A program made the translations under genes and the position numbers. From JBLIAZ01 sp047631875 (GTDB lineage Bacteria; Bacteroidota; Bacteroidia; Flavobacteriales_C; GCA-002722245), in contig JBLIAZ010000101.1 in the NCBI GenBank assembly GCA_047631875.1, forward strand, positions 1 through 9,271: a stretch of 9,271 nucleotides of DNA. Direction: 5' to 3'. Below the pieces are notes generated by a model. That model ran no database searches. It was not told the origin of the DNA and saw nothing but the letters and a program-made list of their open reading frames with translations. The first letter of the stretch is position 1; each line of letters starts with the position of its first letter. This document shows, piece after piece, positions 1 to 7,396 of the stretch.

Positions 1-736
1 ATGCATGGTCGGTGTCAAAAGTACCAGGCTGTACAACCATCGGCGTAATGTTTAAACCATTAGTATTGTTAATTCCCACAAGATCATCTTTCATTTTTAC
101 CGACCCAGCATTCGTGTTTAAATCAATGTCAAAAATCCCATCATCGTTAGCATCATAACCAGCCATGTCAATGTTCAACACGGCTACAATTTTATCACTG
201 CCATTGCTAACTTGTAACGCGTGATGTTTAGACCCCAACAACCCAACTTCCTCCTCATCCCAAAAAGCATAAACAATCGTTCTTTTGAACTGATACTGCG
301 ACAATATCCTAGCAGCTTCTAATAGTATTCCAACCCCACTAGCATTGTCGTCAGCACAATAGTCTGCTACCGCATCATAATGACAACCAATGATCACAAC
401 ACTGTCAAGATAGACACTCCCCAACTGGGTTCCATAAACATTTCTGCCACCAGCCGAATAAACGTCACTGACCACCGATATTCCCTCAATGGAATCCAAC
501 CGCTCCACCAAATAATCTGCAGCCAAATCATTTCCAGAACTACTCACCCTATTCAAAATCCTCACCTTACTTCCAGTAACCAAACAACTGTCCTCTCCCG
601 AAAATTCCCTTACAGTTTTCACCAAGGAATCTAATTTGACGGCATCAATTAGCTCACTTGACGTTTGGGAAAAAGCAGCATTAGTAAAAATGATAGCGGT
701 AAATAACAGGAAAGCCTTTTTTATCAAAAAGTTCAT
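1..736 (-). CDS. Secreted M28-family zinc aminopeptidase (3' end missing)
   Basis: Reading from the ATG at 736-734, 245 residues are visible before the window ends. Residues 1-23 form a signal peptide (two Lys, a hydrophobic core, cleavage probably after A-F-S before Gln24), so the enzyme is exported. The M28 di-zinc site can be followed in order: H119 in CHYDA, an Asp of ADDNASG (129-130), the catalytic and ligand Glu pair in DEEEVGLLGS (E162, E163), D190 in NIDMAGYD, and H244 in DTDHA, where the family usually reads SDHxxF. By family knowledge it removes N-terminal residues from peptides. Directly after the D190 motif comes a D-x-N-x-D-G-x-x-D loop (195-203) that looks like an EF-hand-type calcium site. 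Only the end of the catalytic domain and any C-terminal sorting domain are missing. It lies 97 nt downstream of the AraC gene on the same strand. I see no convincing own promoter and cannot name the exact M28 subfamily. Confidence 0.93.
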   Translation of the reverse strand, partial: MNFLIKKAFLLFTAIIFTNAAFSQTSSELIDAVKLDSLVKTVREFSGEDSCLVTGSKVRILNRVSSSGNDLAADYLVERLDSIEGISVVSDVYSAGGRNVYGTQLGSVYLDSVVIIGCHYDAVADYCADDNASGVGILLEAARILSQYQFKRTIVYAFWDEEEVGLLGSKHHALQVSNGSDKIVAVLNIDMAGYDANDDGIFDIDLNTNAGSVKMKDDLVGINNTNGLNITPMVVQPGTFDTDHA

Positions 737-832
737 TAAATAAGGTTTGTTATTAAACATGGAATTTAAGGTAATGAATTTAATGATTTTTCCACATCAG
801 AAAACACATAATTTGCAAGTCTTCTTTTAACC
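737..832. other. Short spacer between regulator and peptidase
   Basis: This is AT-rich and non-coding. On the minus strand a short TTTTC/GAAAA stem with a 7-nt loop can be drawn, but no T tract follows, so it is not a credible terminator. No clear Bacteroidetes promoter pair (TTG around -33 with TAnnTTTG around -7) is visible, so the peptidase could be read through from the AraC gene or have a weak own promoter. Confidence 0.4.
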
Positions 833-1678
833 TTAATCCTTTAAGTGCAGCCTAAACTCAGACGGTGATTTGTCAAAAAAAGCATTAAAATTTCGGTTGA
901 AAGTAGCCAAAGAATCGAACCCAACTTCGTATGCGACATCAGAAATCCTTAAATTTTTCTGTTTCAAAAGGTTTGCAGCCTTTTCAATTTTCTTTTGATT
1001 GATGTACTTTTTGGGGCTAACAAGGAAAGTATCGTTGAACTTTCTTTTAAAGGAAGACAGGCTTAAATGGCAAAGTCTGGCCAATTCCTCCATGGACAAA
1101 TTTGCATACAAGTTATGTCGAATAGTAGATTTAAATTCCACCTCAACAGGATCAAACAATCCAGCTAAAAAGTCCAACTCAGACGGTGCATTTTCCGATT
1201 TCGCAATCAGCAGTATGAATTCTTTTAATTTTGTCCTGATCATATTTTCGTCGGCAAGTTCAGGATTGTCAATAAGAATATTGATGCTTTCTTTAAAATT
1301 TGCGAGTAAGGAATCGGTGTTTAGTTTCTTAAAGTTATAACCTAGCGAATAATTTGAAGAGGATAAATTGAATTCGAAAATTTCCTCGACTAACTCAGGG
1401 TATATGATCACAGCAATGACCTCTAGGCCATCACCGCATTTTTTTTGCTCGCCATCTGTTTCAAAAAAGTAATTCAAACATTTGGCTAACATTGCTGTAT
1501 TCTTGTTTAAATCCATGTATTGATGCTGAGACCGAACCGACACCTCACCCTGATTCACAAAAATAAAACAAGCCTCATTGCTCGTGTATTCCTTAGGATG
1601 CCTATCAAAATAAGGCATCGCCTGCTTACCAAAAACAACCCGACCCTTGTATTTTAAAAATTTCTCACTGTATTCCAT
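833..1678 (-). CDS. AraC-family transcriptional regulator
   Basis: A 281-residue cytoplasmic DNA-binding protein of normal AraC-family length. Residues about 1-110 form a cupin-like sensor half; the stretch around YTSNEACFIFVNQGEVSV resembles the N-terminal domain of ExsA-type regulators common in Bacteroidetes. The C-terminal half carries the two AraC helix-turn-helices: the first at about 194-216 (LSMEELARLCHLS, then SSFKRKF) and the second at about 243-266, followed by the signature DKSPSEFR. The ATG sits one nucleotide after the TAA of the lipoprotein gene, so translation is probably coupled to it and both are likely on one mRNA. The sequence does not reveal the ligand; ExsA-type N-domains often bind partner proteins rather than sugars. 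Targets might include the lipoprotein gene itself or the peptidase downstream, but that is inference. Confidence 0.95.
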   Translation of the reverse strand: MEYSEKFLKYKGRVVFGKQAMPYFDRHPKEYTSNEACFIFVNQGEVSVRSQHQYMDLNKNTAMLAKCLNYFFETDGEQKKCGDGLEVIAVIIYPELVEEIFEFNLSSSNYSLGYNFKKLNTDSLLANFKESINILIDNPELADENMIRTKLKEFILLIAKSENAPSELDFLAGLFDPVEVEFKSTIRHNLYANLSMEELARLCHLSLSSFKRKFNDTFLVSPKKYINQKKIEKAANLLKQKNLRISDVAYEVGFDSLATFNRNFNAFFDKSPSEFRLHLKD

Positions 1679-1679
1679 C

Positions 1680-3074
1680 TTAATTGAGTCCTTCTAGATT
1701 TTCTTTTAAATCATTCAAAGTAGTTTCTCCAAAACTTAATTCATGTAAAGGAGAAGTAGAGATACTTAATTCTTTAAAAGCCGATTGAAAATGACCATTC
1801 GAATTTTTAATCCCTATTATCGTAACTTTTCGATTAAGTGGGACGTTGGAGAATACATATTTATCATCTCGAATTTTTGCTTCTAACACACCATCAATAT
1901 CTTTAAATACCATTTTGATTTTGGTGTTTTTATCCATTGCTGTATTTACAATGAAATCCATGGTTTCTTCAGAATTTATGAAACGATCGCAGTTAATCCA
2001 ACCTAATTTTGCGACGCTAAATATGTAATATTCTAATTCAGCATCATCAATTGATTTGATTGGTGTTTGCTCATACTGGGAATATTTTGAATCAAATGAT
2101 TTTAAATATGCTTCTTTTGTTTTGTACAATGGAATGATATTTCCTCCCTGGATAAATAAAAGACCATTCCTTTCAATTATTTCTCCTTTGTTGTTTTTGC
2201 CTGGCTCTAATTGAGGCAGGTTTATTAAGAATTTTAGTATTTCTGTTTTTGTCGATTGAGTAACTGTGGAATTAACTTTTGGGTTTTTGATGAAACCATT
2301 CGTGTCAATTGACATTTCACACTCAATTCCATAGTCATTCCACAACGGAAGAGTGGAATACCGGGTCTTGTTTAAATTAGATTCTATTTCTTTTTGCACG
2401 CCAACGGAGAAGTTACAAGAGTTAAGGTATAAGTCTAATTTGTTCCAGTAATATCCTGTATCAACGAATTGTTTTGGTGTGAAAGTATATGATGTACTGT
2501 CAGTCCATGAAGGATGATACCATGCATAGGAACCAATTTTTAATGTTTTTTTGACAAGGTTAACAGTATCAATGTTCCAGTTTGTTACTGAAGTATCTGT
2601 AGAGGAGTTTTGATCTGCAAAAAACAGGTTCATTTTTGAGTAATTGTATTTTTGCTTAGGGAAATGAACAACAATCCTTTTGTCACTTTTTATTTTGACT
2701 GTTCGCCCATCAGATGTTGCCGTGATGTTTAACATGCCTCCAGTTTCGAGTAGTTTGTTGTCCGATTCCGTGGAGAGACTTGCTAGGATAATGTCTGATT
2801 TTTTATAAAATTCTTGAAGGTTAATTTTAATGCTTCCAAGAACTGCGCTTCCATCTTCAAATTCAAAAGTTTCTTTTTCGATGAATAACCTGGTGTTTTG
2901 CTTTCCAAATATGGTGGTGTCCGAATTCGAATCAATAGTGAATTCTAATAAAGGAAAACTAACAAGTTGGTTGGTCGTATTTTTGCCAATGTTGCAACTA
3001 ACTAGGAAAATTGAAATCAAACTACAGCAAAGAAATATTGTCCTTATTTGACCTATGGAATACTTACCTGACAT
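1680..3074 (-). CDS. Surface lipoprotein of unknown function
   Basis: 464 residues. The N-terminus has a hydrophobic stretch (about 11-26) ending in the lipobox L-V-S-C with C27 as the lipidated cysteine, so the mature protein is a membrane lipoprotein, probably in the outer membrane. Residues about 55-140 form a beta-rich domain with FEFEDGSAVLG and LLETGGM (108-114), a pattern I know from uncharacterised Bacteroidetes envelope proteins. Residues about 253-300 (IDTNGFIKNPKV, then LPQLEPGKNNKGEII) resemble the C-terminal domain of TonB-like proteins. LGWINCDRF (357-365) is another motif recurrent in Bacteroidetes lipoproteins. The last about 80 residues look like a beta-sandwich. No catalytic signature is visible. 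The start is the ATG at 3074, which places the lipobox at the right distance; no strong ribosome binding site precedes it. It abuts the AraC regulator gene with a 1-nt gap. I do not assign a function. Confidence 0.87.
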   Translation of the reverse strand: MSGKYSIGQIRTIFLCCSLISIFLVSCNIGKNTTNQLVSFPLLEFTIDSNSDTTIFGKQNTRLFIEKETFEFEDGSAVLGSIKINLQEFYKKSDIILASLSTESDNKLLETGGMLNITATSDGRTVKIKSDKRIVVHFPKQKYNYSKMNLFFADQNSSTDTSVTNWNIDTVNLVKKTLKIGSYAWYHPSWTDSTSYTFTPKQFVDTGYYWNKLDLYLNSCNFSVGVQKEIESNLNKTRYSTLPLWNDYGIECEMSIDTNGFIKNPKVNSTVTQSTKTEILKFLINLPQLEPGKNNKGEIIERNGLLFIQGGNIIPLYKTKEAYLKSFDSKYSQYEQTPIKSIDDAELEYYIFSVAKLGWINCDRFINSEETMDFIVNTAMDKNTKIKMVFKDIDGVLEAKIRDDKYVFSNVPLNRKVTIIGIKNSNGHFQSAFKELSISTSPLHELSFGETTLNDLKENLEGLN

Positions 3075-3325
3075 AATGCGTTTGTATTTGCAATAAAGAT
3101 ATAGTTTTTCGAATAGAAAAGATGATATCGGGCTTTGGTTAGACCGATATTCAAATCAAATAGTGAGGGATTACCATTAGGGGTCAGATGGAATCGGTAG
3201 AAAATAATTCTTGTGATTAGTGAAAGGTAGCAAACTATTTGATCGACCGAGGGAAGTGAGTTTGCTTCTTGTAAAAGAAGACTGTAGTAATTAATGCCAT
3301 TTCAGATTGTGCCAAAGCATCAAAC
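3075..3325. other. Intergenic spacer between the ArsM operon and the lipoprotein gene
   Basis: These 251 bp have no supportable gene on either strand. The spacer must hold the end of the upstream operon transcript and probably the promoter of the lipoprotein-AraC pair. The best -7-like element is TATCTTTA on the minus strand (3101-3094; consensus TAnnTTTG), but no matching -33 TTG is found at the usual distance and the leader would be very short, so I do not call a promoter. An inverted repeat lies at 3125-3150, and a weak A/T-rich CTTCTT/AAGAAG hairpin at 3265-3280. Confidence 0.5.
3125..3150. repeat. 7-bp inverted repeat, possible operator or weak terminator
   Basis: ATATCGG at 3125-3131 is exactly mirrored by CCGATAT at 3144-3150, separated by 12 nt. 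On the minus strand the stem is followed at once by CATCTTTTCT, a loose T-rich run, so it could end the ArsM operon transcript. Equally, it lies 50-75 bp upstream of the lipoprotein start, where an operator would be expected. The sequence does not separate the two readings. Confidence 0.35.
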
Positions 3326-4294
3326 CTAACAACACCCACCACCATCGTAAAACCAAGTGCTATCGCTAATGTGTATGTGGTCCATTTTCAAAGCGGCTAA
3401 ATCTCCAGCTGTTTTATCACACACCGCTATCGGTTGATTCTGCAAGAGCACATGACCCTTCTTGTCATCAAACAGATCCTCGTTTCCATAATAAATAGCA
3501 GTTTTCCCAGTGAATACACAAGGTCCATCCTCAGGCATTGGATCCTTGATGGCACATACCTCCACACTTTCTATCATGATGTTTTCTTGTACGTCATATA
3601 GGTTTGGTGATAACATCCTATATGGTCTTTTAGCTCTGATTTCGATCGTTCCAAATCCAGCGTCGGTAAGCATCTTGACGTATTCTTTTAAAGGTAAAGC
3701 TCCGCTTAAACAAAGTGCGCGTAGCCTGTCGTCGTTTTTTAAATTTTCCGGCATCGTATCCTCGCAAGTAGGGTCGGACAATACCAACCTTCCATGTGGT
3801 TTTAACACCCTGTACATTTCAGCAATGGCCTTTTTTAAATCCTCGTGCGTAAATATGTTGAACAAACAATTTTGAGCAGCTACATCAATGCTGTTGTCAG
3901 CCACCGGTAAATTCAACGCGTCACCTTTTTTTAAGTCCACAAATTCGGATTTAAACCAGGGGTTTTGTTTTTCGGCTACCTCAAAGTTTTTCCTACTTGC
4001 TTCAAGCATTTCATCCACCACATCCACACCTACAACACCTCCTTTTTTTCGACTGAAGTAAGCAAACTGCAATAATTCCATTCCTCCCCCAACACCTACG
4101 TATAAAATGCTTGGGTTGTCTACCAAATCCCTAGGATGAACAGTGCTTCCACAACCATAGTTCATTTGCAACATGATGCTTGGAATGTCCAATCCTGGTA
4201 ACTGCCATACGGGAGTAGTGGTGCAACAGAGTCCGATATCAGGAGTAAGTGCTGCTTCTTTGTATACGTCTTTTGTTACCTCTAAATATGTCAT
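3326..4294 (-). CDS. arsM: ArsM-type SAM-dependent (arsenite) methyltransferase
   Basis: 322 residues, soluble, class I SAM methyltransferase fold: glycine loop VGVGGG (66-71), acidic VGVDVVDEM (88-96), then GDALNLP (124-130) and the post-motif YRVLKPHGRLVLSD. Cysteines fit the arsenic-binding set of ArsM: C48 in NYGCGSTVHPRDL, C143 in QNCLFNIF and C195 in CLSGAL; known ArsM enzymes bind As(III) with three such cysteines and transfer methyl groups from SAM. The C-terminal domain (about 244-322), with GHVLLQNQPIAVCDKTA and the end Y-D-G-G-G-C-C, and an extra Cys pair near the N-terminus (GLCC, 21-24), match from memory the ArsM subgroup found with arsenosugar genes rather than the plain detoxification type. 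It is the last gene of the operon, starting 8 nt after the stop of the glycosyltransferase. The substrate is inferred; another metalloid is possible. Confidence 0.8.
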   Translation of the reverse strand: MTYLEVTKDVYKEAALTPDIGLCCTTTPVWQLPGLDIPSIMLQMNYGCGSTVHPRDLVDNPSILYVGVGGGMELLQFAYFSRKKGGVVGVDVVDEMLEASRKNFEVAEKQNPWFKSEFVDLKKGDALNLPVADNSIDVAAQNCLFNIFTHEDLKKAIAEMYRVLKPHGRLVLSDPTCEDTMPENLKNDDRLRALCLSGALPLKEYVKMLTDAGFGTIEIRAKRPYRMLSPNLYDVQENIMIESVEVCAIKDPMPEDGPCVFTGKTAIYYGNEDLFDDKKGHVLLQNQPIAVCDKTAGDLAALKMDHIHISDSTWFYDGGGCC

Positions 4295-4302
4295 GCTTGA
4301 GT

Positions 4303-5775
4303 TTATTTTGATCGTTTAGTGGAGTAATAAAACACCATTCCGAATCCAGTACATAAAAGTACATGAAAAAAGAACAAACTGAAATCTTTAAAAGCAAATG
4401 CCGCTATCAAACCTACTAAAAAATACAAAAACAAAAAGGCTTCAAATATGCTGTAAATATTGATGTCTTTGCTGAGGTAAGTGTTTTTTTTCCAGCTGTC
4501 GGTGCTGTTTTGTATGTTGAATTTTGGCGTCCTAACAAAGGGTGTTTTTCTTCCGAAATAGCCTTCTAGTACGGCACTCGCATTGTGAAAAGACAAGCCC
4601 ATGGAGAAACTTAAAAACAAGGGGAAATGAGTGAGGAAATGCAACCACCCTTGTTTTTTTGTTTCGTGTTTTCGCACGCTGGATACCGCGTACAATGCAC
4701 TAATTGACACAAAACTTAACAAAAAGAAAGAGGAGTATAGAAACAATTGATCGTACTGTTTAAAGCCCTGTTTTAAAAACAACAATGGAATGCTGATTAT
4801 ACCACTTACAAGGATGAAAACAAAAATGGAACTGTTTAGCAAATGAAAGAAACCATGCCATTTGTCCGAAAACGATTTCCCCGATTTTAACACATTCCAC
4901 AAGTGTTTTTTTGCTGTTTCAGCTCCGCCCTTAGTCCATCTGTATTGTTGAGACCGTAGTGCGCTCATTACAGGTGGAAGTTCTGCAGGTGATTTAACAT
5001 CCTCTAAGTAAACAAATTTCCAGTTTTTTAATTGTGCCCTGTAGCTTAAATCTAAGTCCTCGGTCAAGGTGTCGGCATTCCAGTCTCCGGCATCCAGAAT
5101 ACAGGATTTTCTCCAAACGCCAGCAGTTCCATTAAAATTGATGAAGTTGTTTTTAGCATTTCGCCCCACTTGTTCCACCGAAAAATGAGCATCCAAGGCA
5201 AAGGCTTGCAACTTTGTAAGCAAGGAATAATTTTTATTGATGTGCTCCCAGCAAGTTTGCACCATACCCACTTTGGCATTTTTAAAATGTGCAATGGTAT
5301 CGATTAAAAAGTTTTTCGACGGAACAAAATCAGCGTCAAATATTGCTATGAACTCAGCTTTTGTAACCGCTAAACCTTCCTTTAAAGCACCAGCTTTGTA
5401 CCCTACTCGATTAATCCTGTGCAGGTACGTAATGTTCACACCTGAATTTTTGTAGTGTGCCACTTCTTTTTTCAAGATGTCTTGGGTTTCGTCAGTGGAA
5501 TCGTCTAATATTTGGATTTCAAGACGATGCGAAGGGTATTTAATTTTTGTTATGGCGCTCAGTAATCTTTTTGAAACGTAGAGTTCGTTGTAAATAGGCA
5601 GTTGTATACATACCGTTGGGCTATTGCTTTCGTCAAAAATCGGCGCATTGCTTTTTTTGAAATTCAAGTACCTGAATACCAGTTGAATTTGTGCCACACT
5701 GTACACCGAGATGAATAACAAACTTGCTCCAAACATGGCAATAAAAACTACAAAAGTGATTTCGAGATAACCCAT
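4303..5775 (-). CDS. Membrane GT2 glycosyltransferase, cellulose-synthase-like
   Basis: 490 residues, an integral inner-membrane protein with a cytoplasmic GT-A catalytic domain. One membrane segment is at about 5-35. The catalytic domain (about 52-290) shows all inverting processive-type GT2 motifs: DDSTDET (91-97), the D-A-D metal site (147-149), FNGTAGVWRK (214-223), T-E-D with the catalytic base (238-240) and QQYRW (276-280). About five membrane segments follow (roughly 311-335, 344-367, 378-400, 441-463, 465-484). Such enzymes use a nucleotide sugar and extend or export a glycan, or glycosylate a lipid; the closest known groups are bacterial CesA-A2-like, glucomannan synthase-like and ceramide glucosyltransferase-like proteins. 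No PilZ domain or BcsB/BcsZ partner is visible, so cellulose synthesis is unlikely. The start overlaps the stop of the Fe-S gene by one base (TAATG). Given the neighbours, the acceptor may be an arsenic-bearing sugar or lipid, which is inference. Confidence 0.92.
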   Translation of the reverse strand: MGYLEITFVVFIAMFGASLLFISVYSVAQIQLVFRYLNFKKSNAPIFDESNSPTVCIQLPIYNELYVSKRLLSAITKIKYPSHRLEIQILDDSTDETQDILKKEVAHYKNSGVNITYLHRINRVGYKAGALKEGLAVTKAEFIAIFDADFVPSKNFLIDTIAHFKNAKVGMVQTCWEHINKNYSLLTKLQAFALDAHFSVEQVGRNAKNNFINFNGTAGVWRKSCILDAGDWNADTLTEDLDLSYRAQLKNWKFVYLEDVKSPAELPPVMSALRSQQYRWTKGGAETAKKHLWNVLKSGKSFSDKWHGFFHLLNSSIFVFILVSGIISIPLLFLKQGFKQYDQLFLYSSFFLLSFVSISALYAVSSVRKHETKKQGWLHFLTHFPLFLSFSMGLSFHNASAVLEGYFGRKTPFVRTPKFNIQNSTDSWKKNTYLSKDINIYSIFEAFLFLYFLVGLIAAFAFKDFSLFFFHVLLCTGFGMVFYYSTKRSK

Positions 5776-7391
5776 TATTCGGATAAATTGTTCAATGTAA
5801 TGTTGTTCTTTTCTATGTTAATTGGATTTTCACTGATCCTTCCTTCCTCAGGTCCGTTTTCCAATTTCAGTACTCCTCTGGGACAAACTTCGGAGCATAC
5901 CCCACAACCCACACAACTTGCACGCACAATGTTTTCACCTTTTTGAGCGTAAGCGCGCACGTCAATTCCTTGTTCACAATAAGTGGAGCAATTCCCACAT
6001 GAAATACATTGGGCTCCATTGGTGGTGATTCTAAAACGCGACTTATAACGTTGAATAATACCCATGTACGCTGCAAGAGGACATCCAAACCGACACCAAA
6101 CCCTGTTGCCAAAAATGGGGTAAAATCCTGTTCCAATTACGCCTGAAAATATAGATCCAATAGCAAAGCCATACCAAAACCTGAGTTCTTCTGTTGGGAT
6201 TCCTAGAAAAGTTTGCCCGCGTGTGAGCGTTCCAATGGTCATGATTATAGCGAACAAAAATACTGAATGGATAATGTACCTTTCGAATTTCCAAGCTTTA
6301 GTGGATTTGTCCGAATGCTGACGGTAAGGGTCACCTACAGTCTCAGCCAATCCTCCACAACCGCACACCCATGAACAGTACCATCTTTTTCCAAAAAAAT
6401 ACACCATCACAGGTACAATGATCAAGGTTAAAACAATCCCCCAAACCAACATGAACATTCCCATGTTTCCGTTTGCCAGTAAATTACTGACATTCCAATC
6501 AAAAAAGAAAGTGTAGTTAAGTGGCCAAGCATTTTTAAAATCGTACCAGGGTAAATTCAACCTGACAAGCATTTCCGGAATCAAAAAAGCAAATCCAACT
6601 TGAAAAAATATTACGGACAAGGATCGCACAATTTGGTATTTACTGTGGCGGTATTTTATGATCATTTTTATGCCCATAACCACCATGAAAAAACAATACA
6701 GCAACCCGTACAAAAACCATTGGGAAGCGCTACCTCCATTAAGTGATGTGCTCACAGGGTCAACAACATAGGTTAGGTTCACCAGTAAATCTGGAAGGAA
6801 GTACAGGACAAGGTAAAAGCCGACCAAATACAAAAACACCAACCATGCTATCCAACCCTTGTTGGTGGCTTGGTTCTGAAATATTCCATCGTTTTTTATT
6901 CCTGCAGGACCTTCAGTGACCATTGCAGGAAGGATGTATAACAATCCTCCAATGGCTCCTAATACAAAAGTCAATAAGAACAACATCAATTTATTTTCTA
7001 CTACAAACCCGCTACCAGTAGCTTTTACTAAAGGATAGGCAAAGCTACCATGCTTTTTGGTTTCTTTTAGCCAAATTACTTTTCCCCATTCAGTATTGAT
7101 TACTTCTTTGTCCGCTCCCTTTTTTTCAAGAGCTGTAATGATTTCTCGGTGATAATTGTGGGATGATTGTGCCACTTCAAGTAAACTGGATGAAAGTTCA
7201 AGTGCGCTGTTGTACTCACCCGCCACTTCACTCGCGTGTTCTGCAAAATATTCACTTTTGATTTCTTTGGCCTTGATGAATTCTTTCATGTCATTTTCTG
7301 ACACGGTGAATCCACCCATGAACAACACTGCGTTAAACAATGCGAAAGCTCCCAAAAGCGCTATCAATGCTATGTTTTGAATTATTTTCAT
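5775..7391 (-). CDS. Polytopic membrane protein with two cytoplasmic 4Fe-4S clusters (NapH/NosR/CcoG-like)
   Basis: 538 residues from the ATG at 7391-7389. This start is preferred over a TTG at 7430, because it lies 5 nt after the upstream stop and opens directly into a membrane helix. Helix 1 is at about 6-27, a helical periplasmic domain at about 28-133, and seven further helices at about 134-156, 179-199, 225-245, 255-272, 309-331, 370-390 and 405-424. Lys/Arg-rich loops place the C-terminus inside. Cys motifs are C339-SWV-C343-G-C345, C433-RFG-C437-P, then two ferredoxin sites: C462-x2-C465-x2-C468-x3-C472 and C493-x2-C496-x2-C499-x3-C503-P. NapH, NosR and CcoG proteins share this plan and pass electrons at the membrane. 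The first motif reads CxxxCGC rather than the usual CxxxCP, and the periplasmic domain is not the FMN domain of NosR. The partner is probably the flavoprotein encoded just upstream. Confidence 0.9.
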   Translation of the reverse strand: MKIIQNIALIALLGAFALFNAVLFMGGFTVSENDMKEFIKAKEIKSEYFAEHASEVAGEYNSALELSSSLLEVAQSSHNYHREIITALEKKGADKEVINTEWGKVIWLKETKKHGSFAYPLVKATGSGFVVENKLMLFLLTFVLGAIGGLLYILPAMVTEGPAGIKNDGIFQNQATNKGWIAWLVFLYLVGFYLVLYFLPDLLVNLTYVVDPVSTSLNGGSASQWFLYGLLYCFFMVVMGIKMIIKYRHSKYQIVRSLSVIFFQVGFAFLIPEMLVRLNLPWYDFKNAWPLNYTFFFDWNVSNLLANGNMGMFMLVWGIVLTLIIVPVMVYFFGKRWYCSWVCGCGGLAETVGDPYRQHSDKSTKAWKFERYIIHSVFLFAIIMTIGTLTRGQTFLGIPTEELRFWYGFAIGSIFSGVIGTGFYPIFGNRVWCRFGCPLAAYMGIIQRYKSRFRITTNGAQCISCGNCSTYCEQGIDVRAYAQKGENIVRASCVGCGVCSEVCPRGVLKLENGPEEGRISENPINIEKNNITLNNLSE

Positions 7392-7396
7392 GTAGT

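Noticed and set aside
380..634. Open reading frame on the plus strand
   Set aside because: It lies wholly antisense to the M28 peptidase, whose catalytic motifs are intact in the minus frame; the plus-frame translation shows no recognisable domain.
3265..3280. CTTCTT/AAGAAG hairpin as a terminator of the ArsM operon
   Set aside because: The stem is only 6 bp, mostly A-T, and no T tract follows on the minus strand.
3510..3875. Plus-strand frame of about 120 codons
   Set aside because: It is antisense to the methyltransferase gene, which has clear SAM and Cys motifs; the frame has no domain-like pattern.
4303..5775. Bacterial cellulose synthase BcsA
   Set aside because: No PilZ domain, shorter than BcsA, and no bcsB, bcsZ or bcsC neighbour.
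6043..6294. Alternative minus-strand frame inside the Fe-S protein gene
   Set aside because: It overlaps the conserved Cys-rich region of the Fe-S protein in another frame and has no domain of its own.
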